A model generated the notes under the pieces. The model made no database searches. It saw only the letters and a program-made list of their open reading frames with translations, and was not told the origin of the DNA. A DNA stretch of 64,000 nt from Lelliottia sp. WAP21 (GTDB lineage: Bacteria > Pseudomonadota > Gammaproteobacteria > Enterobacterales > Enterobacteriaceae), in the NCBI RefSeq assembly GCF_020532665.2, contig NZ_JAIWPG020000010.1:108690-172689 (forward strand). The letters are read 5' to 3'. Below, piece by piece: positions 22,057-32,258 of this stretch (position 1 is the stretch's first letter; every line of letters starts with the position of its first letter). A program made the position numbers and the translations under genes.

Positions 22057-22173
22057 TCAGTAAAATACAATATAAATGACATCGATGATCGCCAGCAGTG
22101 ACCACAAAAAAATATAGAGCATAAGATGCTCACGAATATTATTGATGAGGTAGTTGACGATTCTGCGCATCAT
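22057..22173 (-). CDS. yceO: Small membrane protein YceO
   Basis: A 38-codon frame (ATG 22173, or the adjacent ATG 22170, to TGA at 22057-22059) encodes [16 protein letters not shown] followed by one hydrophobic helix [20 protein letters not shown] and ends FY. It aligns almost residue by residue with E. coli YceO (46 residues there, including [20 protein letters not shown]), which occupies the same position between yceJ and solA. ACGGAAA before the start could be a ribosome site. It is probably a single-pass inner-membrane protein; in E. coli it is linked to biofilm formation, but no mechanism is known. Confidence 0.8.
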   Translation of the reverse strand: MMRRIVNYLINNIREHLMLYIFLWSLLAIIDVIYIVFY

Positions 22174-22192
22174 TTTCCGTGTTCGCGGCGAT

Positions 22193-22221
22193 AAAAAGAA
22201 ACGCTCCGGCAGAACCGGAGC
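22193..22221 (-). terminator. Terminator of solA
   Basis: GCTCCGG-CAGAA-CCGGAGC (22203-22221) is followed on the minus strand by GTTTCTTTTTATC. It separates solA from yceO. Confidence 0.85.
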
Positions 22222-22232
22222 ATGAAGAGGTA

Positions 22233-23351
22233 TTATCGGTTAAAACGCGACAGGGAGAAGGGGCTGAGATCAAAGCGGGGAGCAATGCCCTGCGAAAAGT
22301 CAGCCGCGATCTCGCCAAGTACAGAGGCGAACTTGAAGCCGTGACCGCTCAGCCCGCTAATGATGAGGGTATTCTCATGACCTGGCAGCGTATCAATGAT
22401 GAAATCTTCATCGGGCGTGTTGTCATACGTACAGGCAGCCCCATAAAGCAAGCCACCAATGCCGGGAAGGATATGGCGAAGGAAGTTGAACGCTTCAGAC
22501 CCATCGCCGTCGACCGCGCCAAAAGGTTTACGCTCTTCCGGTGTCGTGATGCGTTGCCCGCCGTTATGCTTGCCAATTTTGAGCGCATCTTTCTCTGACG
22601 GGAAGCCATAAAATTGATCGCCGTTGGGCAACTCGCCGGTAAAGGCCGGGAATTTATTTTGGCTGCTGTAACGGCCATCGGCCTGGAACCAGGAGAAGAC
22701 TTTACGCACCGGCTGGACAGGAAGCTCAGGCAGCAGTCGGGTAACCCAGGTACCCGCACTGATTAACAGCCGGGCGGCGGTGAATTCGCCGTCAGAGGTC
22801 GTTACCGTGACGCCGTCGTCACGGTGAGTAATAGCCGTAACGGGGCAGTTGAACAACTGCGCGCAGCCCGCTTTTTCTGCCAGCGAAATCCAGGTTTTGA
22901 TGGCGGTTTCACAGTGCAACACCCCGGAGTTGGCCTCAAAGAGGGCGATGTAATGATCCGGGACGCTGATTTCCGGCCAGCGTGCCATAGTGGCCTGTGC
23001 ATCCAGGCGTTCAACGTCCAGATTAAATTCACGTGCGCTTTGTTCAACATTGGCCAGAAACGTGGAATCAGCAGGCCCCAGATTGACGACCCCGGTCCGT
23101 TCGAAAATGCGTTCTTCCGTCTGGGTGGCCAGTTCATCCCATAACGTTTGCGCGCGTAAAACCAGCGGCACGTATCGTTCACCCTCACCATAGGCGTGGC
23201 GAATGAGGCGGGTATCGCCGTGGTGGCTGCCTTCGTTATGAGGGGGCAAATGGGCGTCAATCATTAAGACTTTCTGACCCGCCTGAGTTGCATAATATCC
23301 CGCTGCAGAACCAACGGAGCCGCTACCAATAATGATCAAATCGTAATTCAT
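22233..23351 (-). CDS. solA: N-methyl-L-tryptophan oxidase
   Basis: SolA is a monomeric-sarcosine-oxidase family flavoenzyme that demethylates N-methyltryptophan and sarcosine. It has 372 residues. The FAD-binding motif [17 protein letters not shown] is at the N-terminus, and Cys307 ([15 protein letters not shown]) is the expected covalent FAD attachment site (Cys308 in E. coli numbering). The C-terminus carries the family's [15 protein letters not shown] segment. Single gene with its own terminator. Confidence 0.95.
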   Translation of the reverse strand: MNYDLIIIGSGSVGSAAGYYATQAGQKVLMIDAHLPPHNEGSHHGDTRLIRHAYGEGERYVPLVLRAQTLWDELATQTEERIFERTGVVNLGPADSTFLANVEQSAREFNLDVERLDAQATMARWPEISVPDHYIALFEANSGVLHCETAIKTWISLAEKAGCAQLFNCPVTAITHRDDGVTVTTSDGEFTAARLLISAGTWVTRLLPELPVQPVRKVFSWFQADGRYSSQNKFPAFTGELPNGDQFYGFPSEKDALKIGKHNGGQRITTPEERKPFGAVDGDGSEAFNFLRHILPGIGGLLYGAACTYDNTPDEDFIIDTLPGHENTLIISGLSGHGFKFASVLGEIAADFSQGIAPRFDLSPFSLSRFNR

Positions 23352-23417
23352 GGGGATCTCTTTTACTCACACTTTGCTTAGCAGAGTAATTAAGATGGAA
23401 GGGTTACACAAGGGGGA

Positions 23418-23443
23418 AATAAATGAGGCACCAAAAGGTGCCT
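23418..23443 (-). terminator. Terminator of bssS
   Basis: AGGCACC-AAAA-GGTGCCT (23426-23443) forms a compact stem just after bssS; on the minus strand it is followed by CATTTATTT, a weak T-tract. Confidence 0.65.
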
Positions 23444-23467
23444 GTTGAGTGAATGGAGGGCATAACG

Positions 23468-23722
23468 TTAATGCCGCCGATACTCATTTTCCTGGTAGTC
23501 GCCAGACTCTATTTTGGCAATACCTGCTTCTAAAATAGAAATAAACTGGCGTGCGACGTCTGTGGTCAACCACAGTGTCTGTCCAATCTCCGCGTCTTCA
23601 CGGTTTGGCTGATTTGGGGTCTGGTAGTGCAAACGCAGCATCAGCGCATCGTAGCTGTCTACGGTACTGATATCCCAGCCGACGAGTGGATGGGTCTGGA
23701 TGACTTCATTATTCTTTTCCAT
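23468..23722 (-). CDS. bssS: Biofilm regulator BssS
   Basis: This 84-residue cytoplasmic protein matches E. coli BssS (YceP) in length and sequence (MEKNNEVIQTHPLVGWDIS ... ESGDYQENEYRRH). In E. coli its loss changes biofilm formation through indole and AI-2 signalling, but the molecular action is unknown. It has its own start with GGGGG nearby. Confidence 0.93.
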   Translation of the reverse strand: MEKNNEVIQTHPLVGWDISTVDSYDALMLRLHYQTPNQPNREDAEIGQTLWLTTDVARQFISILEAGIAKIESGDYQENEYRRH

Positions 23723-23944
23723 TGTAACCCCCTTATTGCGTATTAGAAGACAACGACTTTGAGGTTCCTGGCTGTTTATCTGAAGCCTCTTCAGTATATC
23801 AATAAATAAGGGTTCTGACGGGAAAAATAAATGGGTAGCAACACTTTTTTGTGCTTTTTAGGAATGTTCGAGCATTAAAACGCCTTCTTGTTCACGATTC
23901 TTTAAGAAGATGCGCAATTAATTTGAACTAAATAAGATTTAGAT

Positions 23945-23968
23945 GAAAAAAAGCCGGGGCGACCCGGC
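23945..23968 (-). terminator. Terminator of dinI
   Basis: GCCGGG-GCGA-CCCGGC (23953-23968) is followed on the minus strand by T8. Confidence 0.88.
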
Positions 23969-23994
23969 AAAAAACACAATGAGGGAGAAAATAA

Positions 23995-24240
23995 TTATTC
24001 TGTGATGAACCAGTCTTCTGCACTCTCCCAGGTTTCCTGCAGAATTTCACTGATACGTTCTTTTTCGTCTTTCGCGCCACCGATGACGGACAGGTTGTTT
24101 GCGGTGGCGTAGCGTACCGTGACGTTGCCGTCACGGTCGGGGAAGGTATCGTTGATACGACGGGATAACTCACCCGCGAGAGCATCCAGGGCGCCAGCAG
24201 GTAAGACAGTTGTTTTAGCGATAGTCACTTCAATGCGCAT
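23995..24240 (-). CDS. dinI: DNA-damage-inducible protein DinI
   Basis: DinI binds RecA filaments, stabilises them and limits cleavage of UmuD. It has 81 residues as in E. coli (MRIEVTIAKTTVLPAGALDALAGELS...), with the acidic C-terminal helix (ETWESAEDWFITE) that mimics DNA. A perfect LexA box lies 22 bp upstream of its start, so SOS control is expected. Confidence 0.95.
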   Translation of the reverse strand: MRIEVTIAKTTVLPAGALDALAGELSRRINDTFPDRDGNVTVRYATANNLSVIGGAKDEKERISEILQETWESAEDWFITE

Positions 24241-24261
24241 AATTGCCCCCTGTGTAATGTA

Positions 24262-24277
24262 CTGTTTATTTATACAG
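24262..24277 (-). promoter_or_regulatory. LexA box (SOS operator) of dinI
   Basis: CTGT-TTATTTAT-ACAG matches the CTGT-N8-ACAG consensus with both half-sites perfect and an AT-rich core. It lies just upstream of dinI. Confidence 0.9.
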
Positions 24278-24314
24278 TCTATTTCGCAGGTTTACAACAA
24301 GGGGCGAATAATAT

Positions 24315-25361
24315 TTAACGTTTTACCGTCCAGTTAACGGTTTCACCCGCCAGGAAAGGAATCAGCGTGTCATCGGTGAGCGCGATAGATTCCACCACCT
24401 GGCTCGGTTGACGCTCCAGCTCAATAAAGCTCTCGTTCACCGGCAGGTTGTAAAAGCGCGGGCCATTCAGGGAACAGAAGGCCTCAAAGTGCGCCAGTGC
24501 GTTCATCTCTTCGAACACCGTCGCGTAGCTGGCAAGTGCCGTCGGGGCATTAAAACAGCCCGCACAGCCACAGCTCGCTTCTTTACGATGGCGGGCGTGC
24601 GGTGCTGAATCCGTGCCTAAGAACGCACGGCTAAATCCGCTGGCCACTAACTCGCGCAGGGCCTGCTGGTGCGTATTTCGCTTGAGGATCGGCAGGCAAT
24701 AGAGGTGAGGGCGGACACCGCCGACCAGCATATGGTTGCGGTTGAACATCAAATGCTGCGGCGTAATGGTCGCCGCCAGGCGTTCATTCCCTTCGCGCAC
24801 ATAATCTGCTGCATCTTTGGTGGTGATGTGTTCAAAGACAATCTTCAGACCCGGCAAACGCTGGCGCAATGGCTCCATGACCGTGTCGATAAAGCGTGCT
24901 TCGCGGTCGAAAATATCGATATCGGCATGGGTGACTTCGCCGTGGATCAGCAACGGCATGCCCAGTTTTTCCATGCGTTCCAGGACCGGCATGATCGCGT
25001 TGGTGCTGGTGACGCCGTGGCTGGAGTTGGTGGTGGCATTGGCCGGATAGAGTTTGGCTGCGGTGAACACCCCCTCGTTAAAGCCACGTTCAACTTCATC
25101 CGGATCGAGTGAGTCAGTCAGATAGCAGGTCATTAACGGGGTAAAATCATGTCCCGCCGGGACCGCATCAAGAATGCGTTGACGATAGGCGATTGCGGCA
25201 TCTACGGTGGTGACCGGAGGAACCAGGTTAGGCATGACAATCGCGCGGCCATAAATTTCACTGGTGTACGGCACGACGGTTTTCAGCATATCGCCATCAC
25301 GCAGATGGATATGCCAGTCGTCAGGGCGGCGGATTTTCAGAACCTGGGGTTGTGCAGTCAT
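24315..25361 (-). CDS. pyrC: Dihydroorotase
   Basis: PyrC closes carbamoyl-aspartate to dihydroorotate in pyrimidine synthesis. It has 348 residues. The binuclear zinc site is formed by HIHLRDG (His17 and His19 counting Met), the carboxylated lysine in [10 protein letters not shown] (Lys103), HGEVTH and the later histidine of FEHIT; the catalytic aspartate is in GTDSAPH. A PurR-like operator stands upstream. In E. coli translation is also tuned by a leader hairpin; I did not identify its equivalent with certainty. Confidence 0.97.
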   Translation of the reverse strand: MTAQPQVLKIRRPDDWHIHLRDGDMLKTVVPYTSEIYGRAIVMPNLVPPVTTVDAAIAYRQRILDAVPAGHDFTPLMTCYLTDSLDPDEVERGFNEGVFTAAKLYPANATTNSSHGVTSTNAIMPVLERMEKLGMPLLIHGEVTHADIDIFDREARFIDTVMEPLRQRLPGLKIVFEHITTKDAADYVREGNERLAATITPQHLMFNRNHMLVGGVRPHLYCLPILKRNTHQQALRELVASGFSRAFLGTDSAPHARHRKEASCGCAGCFNAPTALASYATVFEEMNALAHFEAFCSLNGPRFYNLPVNESFIELERQPSQVVESIALTDDTLIPFLAGETVNWTVKR

Positions 25362-25426
25362 GGTGTGCTCCGGCTTGTCAGGAATCAGTCACAAGGATGG
25401 CTGTTTTTGCCGGACACAAATCATAT

Positions 25427-25442
25427 GCGGAAACGTTTTCGT
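25427..25442 (-). promoter_or_regulatory. PurR-like operator of pyrC
   Basis: On the minus strand ACGAAAACGTTTCCGC agrees with the PurR consensus ACGCAAACGTTTTCNT at most positions, with the central AACGTT intact. It lies 66-81 bp before the pyrC start; E. coli pyrC is repressed by PurR. Confidence 0.65.
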
Positions 25443-25474
25443 TTGCACACTTTTCCGCGCAAAACTTTCGCCAT

Positions 25475-25496
25475 AAAAAAGGGCGCCGTAGCGCCC
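25475..25496 (-). terminator. Terminator of yceB
   Basis: GGGCGC-CGTA-GCGCCC (25481-25496) is followed on the minus strand by TTTTTT. Confidence 0.85.
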
Positions 25497-25502
25497 GTCA
25501 GG

Positions 25503-26063
25503 TCATTGGGTGAAGGGGATGATGATTTCACCCGGCTTCACTTCTATTCCTTTGGCGTATTTTTTCGCCAGGGCTTCGCCTTTACTCTTGTCTTCACTCA
25601 GGACATACGCAGGCTGTTGATTAAAGTAATTGCGCAGTGACTGGTTGAGATACGGCATCAAGGTCTGCAGCATCGGTTTCATTTTTTCCGGCGAAACGAC
25701 GGCATCGACGATTTCCATCTCCTGCAGATAGATAGCGCCTTTCTCTTTATTGAAGACCGGCAGGGCTTTCAGCTTAAGCTTGATGGTGGCTTTCTGGCTG
25801 CCGAAGAGGGAGTTCATATCCAGGTCAGCATCACCGGAGAGTGTCACTTTATTCGGCTCTTCACGGCCAATCTGACTGACCAGTTTGCTCAGGACGATAT
25901 GGGCATCCGCGACACCGGGTACACCGATATCTTTGGCAAAGTTGTTATGTTTTTCCAGCGCCTGGTTAATTTCCTGCTCACTGACGGTGTACTGCGTAAG
26001 CTGGTTACAACCCACCAGCAGGCCGCTGACAATCAACGCCGCGGCAATAACGATTTTTTTCAT
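25503..26063 (-). CDS. yceB: DUF1439 lipoprotein YceB
   Basis: The 186-residue predicted outer-membrane lipoprotein has a signal ending in lipobox LVGC (Cys19) and mature start NQLTQYTVSEQEIN. The rest is a TULIP-like DUF1439 domain (SQIGREEPNKVTLSGDADLDM; PYLNQSLRNYFNQQPAYVL). The start at 26063 matches E. coli; the frame continues upstream to 26258, but those 65 residues include the intergenic DNA. Function unknown; a lipid-handling role is inferred from the fold. Confidence 0.93.
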   Translation of the reverse strand: MKKIVIAAALIVSGLLVGCNQLTQYTVSEQEINQALEKHNNFAKDIGVPGVADAHIVLSKLVSQIGREEPNKVTLSGDADLDMNSLFGSQKATIKLKLKALPVFNKEKGAIYLQEMEIVDAVVSPEKMKPMLQTLMPYLNQSLRNYFNQQPAYVLSEDKSKGEALAKKYAKGIEVKPGEIIIPFTQ

Positions 26064-26157
26064 GGGGTTCCTCATCATGATGTCGGCGCTAACGTCCTGA
26101 CGCGTCAGTATGTCAGGCAGATATACCTGAGACCAGCAGAAAAAACTGAATAACGTG

Positions 26158-26179
26158 GGGCGGGAGAGGGTTCCCGCCC
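26158..26179 (-). terminator. Hairpin downstream of grxB
   Basis: GGGCGGGA-GAGGGT-TCCCGCCC forms a stable 8-bp stem right after the grxB stop. No T-tract follows on the minus strand, so terminator activity is only possible. Confidence 0.45.
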
Positions 26180-26187
26180 GAAAGGGG

Positions 26188-26835
26188 TTAAATGGCCTGC
26201 GACGAGAGCAGATTGATTTGTGTCTGTTTCGCCATGTTGTCACGGTAGTCAGCGACACGACTTGGCCAGGTAATGCCTGCGACCAGCGTCAGGTTGCGTA
26301 GCAGCGGAAAGAGGTGAATATCATCCTCGGAAAGCTCCCCGTTCACCGCGTTGGACTGGACGATCAGTTTATCCAGGGCGCGGAGATCGTCACTGATTTT
26401 TTTCACCAGACCGGCAGAGTGGGCGAGGTGTTCGTCAAAAGAACCAATGGCGGCTTCTTTTTTCTCCACAAACCAGGCACGCGCCTGCGGTGTGGCAAAC
26501 TCGTCAAATGCGCCTTTGGCAAAACGGGGTATCAGGAGACGGTTAACATAGCTATTAACCTTGCGCAGCCACTCCTCAATGGCCGGATTCTGCTTGCCGG
26601 TGAGCAGTGGATTGCCATCAAGCTTATCGACGTAATGCACGATATCCATGCTTTCCGGAAGATAGCGACTGTCATCTTTTTGCAGAATCGGCGCCATTTT
26701 TTTGCCAATCATGCGGGTGGGGGTCGCTTCGTCGTCGTTGAGCAGCGTCACTAACTCAACCGGGAGGTTCTTCAGCCCAAAAATCATACGAGCCTTCAGG
26801 CAGAACGGGCAATGATCGTAAATATAAAGCTTCAC
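26188..26835 (-). CDS. grxB: Glutaredoxin 2
   Basis: GrxB is a GST-like glutaredoxin of 215 residues that reduces protein disulfides with glutathione. The N-terminal thioredoxin-fold half has the active site Cys9-Pro-Phe-Cys12 (DHCPFCLKARM); E. coli Grx2 has Tyr in place of Phe. The second half (about 85-215) is all-helical as in glutathione S-transferases. SxxIVxYVDxLDG and LLxGKQNP-type motifs are kept. It lies 52 bp after mdtH. Confidence 0.95.
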   Translation of the reverse strand: MKLYIYDHCPFCLKARMIFGLKNLPVELVTLLNDDEATPTRMIGKKMAPILQKDDSRYLPESMDIVHYVDKLDGNPLLTGKQNPAIEEWLRKVNSYVNRLLIPRFAKGAFDEFATPQARAWFVEKKEAAIGSFDEHLAHSAGLVKKISDDLRALDKLIVQSNAVNGELSEDDIHLFPLLRNLTLVAGITWPSRVADYRDNMAKQTQINLLSSQAI

Positions 26836-26897
26836 GTTTCTCCTCCATGTGTTGATGGTGAATCTTCAGTATGGAGGAGAAAAAAGCATCATTCAAA

Positions 26898-28106
26898 TCA
26901 GGCGCCTGGCTCCAGCATGCCGCGGGCACTGCGTTTTGTGCTGAACTGCCACCACAATGCCAGCAGGGTGATAAAGCCCACCACGCCGAGCATCATCCAC
27001 GGCAGTTCCGGCTGATTGAGGGTTTTACCGGCATCAAACAACCAGCCGCCGCCGGCATAACCTAGCGCTCCGCCGAGCGCCAGCCCCAGACGGCTGAAGC
27101 CCATATAACTGCCGCGAGCGCGGGGATCCGCAAGCCCGGCCCCCAACGTTTCGCGTGCGGGTTCAGCAATGATCGAGCCGATATAAAATGTGCAGATCAA
27201 TATAAACAGCTGCTGCACTGTCCCAACCAACCCAACAGGCAGCATGCTCAGGGTCATTACTAACAGCCCGGCCATCAGGCGGTGCTCCAGGCGAAAGCGT
27301 TTTTCACTCCAGCGGGCAATGGGATAAAGCAGGGTAAGGGACAGACTCGCCTCAATTGCGTACATCCATTTTACCGCTGCGGGCGAACCGGCCATGTCAT
27401 TGACCATGATCGGCAGCATCAGCATCACCTGTACCGCCAGCATATAGTAACCGGTCAAGGTCAGGACATAGGTGACGAAACGTTTGTCTGCCAGCACCCG
27501 ATTCAGGCCGTCGCGCACCGGTGCTTTTACCGTGGAGAGCTTCCAGGCCGGCAGGAGCCAGGCGTTAAAGGCGGCACATAAAATAAAGAGCGCCGCGCCG
27601 GTGGCGCAAACCAGGCGGAAATCATATTGCAGGAGCCAACTGCCGAGGAGGGCGCCCACTACGGCTCCGGCGCTGTCCTGCATCATCAGCAGCGAGAAAA
27701 AACGGCCCCGCTGTTGCGGGCGAATCAGCTTCACCACCAGCGCGGTACGCGGAGGATCAAAGAGCGTGCCGCCAATACCCGACAGGAAGCAGGAAAACCA
27801 CAGCAGCCAGGGATCGTGGGCGATACCCATAGTGGCAAAGCCCGCGGCACGCAGCAGCATACCGGTAACGATCATTGGTTTCGCGCCGAAACGGTCGGCA
27901 ATGGCGCCGCCAAAAACGCCCAGACCTTGCTGAACCAGCTGGCGCAAACCCAGGGCTATACCGACCATCAACGCCGCCCATCCCATCTGATCGACAAAGC
28001 GAATCGAGATAAGCGGGAAGACGACAAAGAAGCCGAGCACGACCAGCATGTTATCGACGAGCAGAAAATATTTACCCAGATTACGGGCCTGTGATACGCG
28101 GGACAT
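26898..28106 (-). CDS. mdtH: MFS multidrug transporter MdtH
   Basis: This 12-helix drug:proton antiporter of the DHA1 group has 402 residues from [11 protein letters not shown] (ATG 28106), the E. coli length; a longer start at 28169 adds unconserved residues. Motif A appears as [14 protein letters not shown] and the motif C region as [16 protein letters not shown] nearby. E. coli MdtH gives mild norfloxacin and enoxacin resistance when overexpressed. Native substrate unknown. Divergent from rimJ. Confidence 0.94.
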   Translation of the reverse strand: MSRVSQARNLGKYFLLVDNMLVVLGFFVVFPLISIRFVDQMGWAALMVGIALGLRQLVQQGLGVFGGAIADRFGAKPMIVTGMLLRAAGFATMGIAHDPWLLWFSCFLSGIGGTLFDPPRTALVVKLIRPQQRGRFFSLLMMQDSAGAVVGALLGSWLLQYDFRLVCATGAALFILCAAFNAWLLPAWKLSTVKAPVRDGLNRVLADKRFVTYVLTLTGYYMLAVQVMLMLPIMVNDMAGSPAAVKWMYAIEASLSLTLLYPIARWSEKRFRLEHRLMAGLLVMTLSMLPVGLVGTVQQLFILICTFYIGSIIAEPARETLGAGLADPRARGSYMGFSRLGLALGGALGYAGGGWLFDAGKTLNQPELPWMMLGVVGFITLLALWWQFSTKRSARGMLEPGA

Positions 28107-28384
28107 TTCCCCTCCAGGGAAATACACCTTCGCCCCGACTGAAGCCGCAGACAGGCGTGAGTGTATCAAAAGGTGAGCACGCTAATATTCTGCGGTGTTA
28201 GCGTCTGTTTTCCCACACCGCCCGCGACAATATTTTTTTATCAAGAACGTGGTTTGATTCAGCTTTTTTATCGAAATTTGTGAATCCAGTAAAAAATGGT
28301 ATGTCACTGTTTTCACAGAAGCGAAAGGCGCAGGTATAGTAAAGCTAACGGGCAGAGGTGAAGTGACGGGAAGGAGTGGTATCG

Positions 28385-28969
28385 ATGTTTGGCTATCGCA
28401 GTAACGTGCCAAAAGTACGTCTGACAACAGACAGGCTGGTCGTTCGTCTGGTGCATGAGCGTGATGCCTGGCGGCTGGCGGATTATTACGCCGAAAATCG
28501 CCAGTTTTTAAAGCCCTGGGAACCCGTTCGGGATGAAAGCCACTGTTATCCCTCAGGCTGGCAGGCGCGTCTGAGCATGATTGCAGAATTTCACAAACAG
28601 GGTACCGCGTTCTATTTTGCGCTGCTGGACCCGGAGGAAAAAGAGATTATCGGCATCGCCAATTTTTCAAACGTGGTGCGCGGCTCGTTCCATGCCTGTT
28701 ATCTGGGGTATTCCATTGGGCAGAAATGGCAGGGGCAGGGGTTGATGTTTGAAGCGCTCACCGCGGCGATCCGTTATATGCAACGTACCCAGCATATTCA
28801 TCGCATAATGGCCAACTATATGCCGCATAATCAGCGCAGCGGGGGGCTACTGGCTCGCCTGGGGTTTGAAAGAGAGGGCTATGCCAGAGATTATCTGCTC
28901 ATCGACGGCGAATGGCGTGACCACGTACTGACGGCGTTAACCACCAAAGACTGGAGCGCAGGGCGCTAA
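28385..28969 (+). CDS. rimJ: Ribosomal protein S5 N-acetyltransferase RimJ
   Basis: RimJ is a GNAT-family enzyme that acetylates the N-terminal alanine of ribosomal protein S5 and aids 30S assembly. It has 194 residues from [13 protein letters not shown]; an ATG at 28376 would add three residues. The acetyl-CoA-binding motif A is [14 protein letters not shown]. The ribosome site AAGGAG precedes the start. It probably heads an operon with yceH (9 bp apart) and yceM. Confidence 0.96.
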   Translation: MFGYRSNVPKVRLTTDRLVVRLVHERDAWRLADYYAENRQFLKPWEPVRDESHCYPSGWQARLSMIAEFHKQGTAFYFALLDPEEKEIIGIANFSNVVRGSFHACYLGYSIGQKWQGQGLMFEALTAAIRYMQRTQHIHRIMANYMPHNQRSGGLLARLGFEREGYARDYLLIDGEWRDHVLTALTTKDWSAGR

Positions 28970-28978
28970 GGAAACTGC

Positions 28979-29629
28979 ATGAACTATCAATTAACCGCGA
29001 CCGAAGCGCGGGTGGTGGGTTGCCTGCTGGAAAAACAGGTCACCACGCCGGAACAATATCCGCTTTCAGTTAATGCGGTGACGATGGCCTGCAATCAAAA
29101 AACCAATCGTGAACCGGTCATGAATCTGAGCGAACACGAGGTACAGGAGCAGCTTGACGCCCTGGTAAAACGCCACTATTTGCGCACGGTGAGTGGGTTT
29201 GGCAACCGTGTCACCAAATATGAGCAGCGTTTTTGTAACTCAGAATTTGGCGATTTAAAGCTCAATTCGGCGGAGGTGGCCGTTATCACCACGCTGCTTT
29301 TACGCGGGCCGCAAACGCCGGGCGAACTGCGATCCCGCGCGTCACGAATGCATGAATTTAGCGATGTGCAGGACGTTGAGCGAACCCTGGAGACGCTGGC
29401 GGCGCGGGAAGATGGGCCGTTTGTATTGCGTCTGGCGCGGGAGCCTGGCAAACGCGAGAGCCGTTATATGCATCTGTTCAGCGGCGATATTGAAACGCTG
29501 ATTAACGTGGTGGAAGCGGTATCGCCTGTTGAAGACGAGTCGCTTACCGCGCGTGTGGAGGCGCTCGAAACCGAGGTCGCGGAATTAAAACAGCGTCTGG
29601 ATTCCTTGCTGGCACATTCAGGAGAGTAA
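28979..29629 (+). CDS. yceH: DUF480 winged-helix protein YceH
   Basis: This 216-residue protein of the DUF480 family is made of two tandem winged-helix domains ([20 protein letters not shown] and [16 protein letters not shown]) and a C-terminal coiled coil ([24 protein letters not shown]). No enzymatic motif is seen; function unknown, DNA binding possible. It lies between rimJ (9 bp) and yceM (3 bp) in a tight operon. Confidence 0.93.
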   Translation: MNYQLTATEARVVGCLLEKQVTTPEQYPLSVNAVTMACNQKTNREPVMNLSEHEVQEQLDALVKRHYLRTVSGFGNRVTKYEQRFCNSEFGDLKLNSAEVAVITTLLLRGPQTPGELRSRASRMHEFSDVQDVERTLETLAAREDGPFVLRLAREPGKRESRYMHLFSGDIETLINVVEAVSPVEDESLTARVEALETEVAELKQRLDSLLAHSGE

Positions 29630-29632
29630 CGG

Positions 29633-30556
29633 ATGACGAAATTACGTATTGGCGTGGTGGGCCTTGGCGGCATTGCACAGAAAGCCTGGCTTCCGGTGTT
29701 AAGCGCAGCCACTGACTGGACGCTGGCAGGGGCCTGGTCACCGACGCGTGCAAAAGCACTGCGCATCTGTGAAACCTGGCGTATGCCGTATGCAGCCTCG
29801 CTGCTCGACCTGGCACGTGAATGTGATGCGGTGTTTGTCCATACCTCAACGGCGACACATTACCAGGTGGTTACGGCACTCTTAAATGCCGGTGTCCATG
29901 TCTGCGTGGATAAACCGCTGGCTGAAAACGTGCAGGATGCGGAGCGGCTTATCGAGCTGGCGGCCCGCAAAAATCTGACGCTGATGGTCGGGTTTAACCG
30001 TCGTTTTGCGCCGCTCTATCAGGACCTGAAAGCGCAACTCGGGGATGCGGCCTCGCTGCGGATGGACAAGCATCGTACCGACAGCGTCGGCCCGGGGGAT
30101 TTGCGCTTCACTCTGCTGGATGATTATCTGCATGTGGTGGACACCGCGCTCTGGCTTGCGGGCGGTAGCGCCCAGCTGAAGAGCGGCACGCTGCACACAA
30201 ACGAGCAGGGTGAGATGGTCTATGCCGAGCATCACTTTAGTGTAGAGAGTTTACAGGTGACCACCAGCATGCACCGGCGTGCAGGCAGCCAGCGAGAAGC
30301 CGTGCAGGCAGTGACCGACGGTGGGCTGTATGACGTTACGGATATGCGGGAGTGGCGTGAAGAAAAAGGCAGCGGTCTCCTCACGCGGCCCATTCCGGGC
30401 TGGCAAAGCACCCTCGAACAACGTGGATTTGCTGGCTGTGCGCGCCACTTCATTGAGTGCGTGCAAAATCAGACGGTTCCGGAAACCTCGGGTGAGCAGG
30501 CTATCCTCGCCCAGCGCATCGTTGAGAAGCTCTGGCGCGAGGCGATGAGCGAATAA
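29633..30556 (+). CDS. yceM: Gfo/Idh/MocA-family oxidoreductase YceM
   Basis: The 307-residue putative NAD(P)-dependent dehydrogenase (also called MviM) has the N-terminal Rossmann motif GVVGLGGIAQKAWLP, the family lysine in VCVDKPLAENV, and a C-terminal dimerisation sheet with YLHVVDTALWLAGG. Its substrate is unknown. It is downstream of yceH by 3 bp and separated from murJ by a terminator, so the old idea of one mviMN unit is weakened. Confidence 0.93.
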   Translation: MTKLRIGVVGLGGIAQKAWLPVLSAATDWTLAGAWSPTRAKALRICETWRMPYAASLLDLARECDAVFVHTSTATHYQVVTALLNAGVHVCVDKPLAENVQDAERLIELAARKNLTLMVGFNRRFAPLYQDLKAQLGDAASLRMDKHRTDSVGPGDLRFTLLDDYLHVVDTALWLAGGSAQLKSGTLHTNEQGEMVYAEHHFSVESLQVTTSMHRRAGSQREAVQAVTDGGLYDVTDMREWREEKGSGLLTRPIPGWQSTLEQRGFAGCARHFIECVQNQTVPETSGEQAILAQRIVEKLWREAMSE

Positions 30557-30617
30557 AATGCGGTAACATCTGCCGATAGTAATTCGTTTAAATATGGGTA
30601 GACTAAGCGCTTCTTTC

Positions 30618-30641
30618 AACGCCTGCATTGCAGGCGTTTTG
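30618..30641 (+). terminator. Terminator between yceM and murJ
   Basis: AACGCCTGC-ATT-GCAGGCGTT (30618-30638) is followed by TTT. It separates the rimJ-yceH-yceM unit from murJ. Confidence 0.75.
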
Positions 30642-30667
30642 CCGTGTGGTAGTGGAAATTCACGTTA

Positions 30668-32203
30668 ATGAACTTATTAAAATCGCTGGCGGCCGTCAGC
30701 TCGATGACCATGTTTTCTCGCGTGCTGGGGTTCGCTCGCGACGCAATCGTGGCAAGAGTGTTTGGTGCAGGGATGGCGACGGATGCCTTTTTCGTCGCGT
30801 TTAAATTGCCTAACCTGCTGCGTCGTATTTTTGCTGAAGGTGCGTTTTCTCAGGCGTTCGTCCCCATCCTGGCGGAATATAAAAGCAAACAGGGTGAAGA
30901 TGCGACGCGCGTTTTCGTCTCTTACGTATCGGGTCTGCTGACGCTCGCGCTGGCGATCGTGACCGTGGTGGGGATGCTCGCGGCGCCGTGGGTCATCATG
31001 GTCACCGCGCCCGGGTTTGCGGACACCGCCGATAAATTCACCCTCACTACCCAGCTGTTGCGTATTACCTTTCCTTATATTCTGCTGATTTCTCTGGCCT
31101 CGCTGGTGGGGGCGATTCTGAACACCTGGAACCGCTTCTCGGTTCCGGCGTTTGCGCCTACTTTCCTGAACGTCAGCATGATTGGTTTTGCGCTCTTTGC
31201 CGCCCCGCACTTTAATCCGCCGGTTCTGGCGCTGGCCTGGGCGGTGACGGTCGGTGGTATCCTGCAGTTGGCCTATCAACTGCCGCACCTGAAAAAGATT
31301 GGCATGCTGGTGCTGCCGCGTATTAACTTCCGTGATGCGGGCGCGGTGCGGGTGATCAAGCAGATGGGACCGGCGATTCTTGGCGTTTCCGTCAGCCAGA
31401 TTTCGCTTATTATCAACACCATTTTTGCCTCATTCCTGGTCTCTGGTTCGGTCTCCTGGATGTATTATGCTGACCGCCTGATGGAATTCCCGTCGGGGGT
31501 GCTGGGCGTCGCTCTGGGCACTATCCTGCTGCCGTCGCTCTCGCGCAGCTTCGCCAGCGGCAACCACGACGAGTATTGCCGCCTGATGGACTGGGGCCTG
31601 CGTCTCTGTTTCTTGCTGGCATTGCCAAGCGCGGTGGCGCTGGGGATTCTGGCGAAACCGCTGACGGTTTCACTGTTCCAGTACGGCAAGTTCACCGCCT
31701 TTGATGCCGCTATGACCCAACGCGCGCTGGTCGCCTATTCCGTGGGGTTAATGGGGCTTATCGTGGTGAAGGTGCTGGCACCCGGGTTCTATTCGCGTCA
31801 GGATATTAAAACCCCGGTCAAAATCGCCATTGCCACGTTGATCATGACCCAGCTGATGAACCTGGCGTTTATCGGCCCGCTGAAGCACGCCGGCTTGTCG
31901 CTGTCGATTGGTCTGGGAGCCTGTATGAATGCCGGACTGCTTTACTGGCAGCTTCGTAAACAGGATATCTTTACCCCACAACCGGGCTGGACCCGCTTTT
32001 TAGTGCGTCTGGTGATTGCGGTTCTGGTGATGGCTGCGGCGCTGGTAGGGATGATGTATGTCATGCCAGAGTGGTCGCAAGGTGCCATGGTATTTCGTTT
32101 GATGCGTTTAATGGCTGTAGTGGTGGTGGGAATCGTTGCCTACTTTGCCACGCTGGCCCTGCTGGGCTTTAAAGTGAAAGAGTTTGCCCGCCGTACCGAG
32201 TAA
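30668..32203 (+). CDS. murJ: Lipid II flippase MurJ
   Basis: MurJ (MviN) moves lipid II across the inner membrane for peptidoglycan synthesis and is essential. It has 511 residues in 14 predicted helices of the MOP superfamily. The N-terminus [25 protein letters not shown] includes Arg18 and Arg24 needed for function, and [23 protein letters not shown] carries the conserved Arg residues of the central cavity. It is convergent with flgN. Confidence 0.97.
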   Translation: MNLLKSLAAVSSMTMFSRVLGFARDAIVARVFGAGMATDAFFVAFKLPNLLRRIFAEGAFSQAFVPILAEYKSKQGEDATRVFVSYVSGLLTLALAIVTVVGMLAAPWVIMVTAPGFADTADKFTLTTQLLRITFPYILLISLASLVGAILNTWNRFSVPAFAPTFLNVSMIGFALFAAPHFNPPVLALAWAVTVGGILQLAYQLPHLKKIGMLVLPRINFRDAGAVRVIKQMGPAILGVSVSQISLIINTIFASFLVSGSVSWMYYADRLMEFPSGVLGVALGTILLPSLSRSFASGNHDEYCRLMDWGLRLCFLLALPSAVALGILAKPLTVSLFQYGKFTAFDAAMTQRALVAYSVGLMGLIVVKVLAPGFYSRQDIKTPVKIAIATLIMTQLMNLAFIGPLKHAGLSLSIGLGACMNAGLLYWQLRKQDIFTPQPGWTRFLVRLVIAVLVMAAALVGMMYVMPEWSQGAMVFRLMRLMAVVVVGIVAYFATLALLGFKVKEFARRTE

Positions 32204-32212
32204 ACAACGAAA

Positions 32213-32237
32213 GGGGAGTCACCCTTCGGTGCTCCCC
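32213..32237. terminator. Hairpin between convergent murJ and flgN
   Basis: GGGGAG-T-CACC and GGTG-CTCCCC pair with a TTC-rich loop. There is no long T-tract, so it is only a possible bidirectional terminator. Confidence 0.4.
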
Positions 32238-32258
32238 ATCGTCATAATCGCCTGGCGA

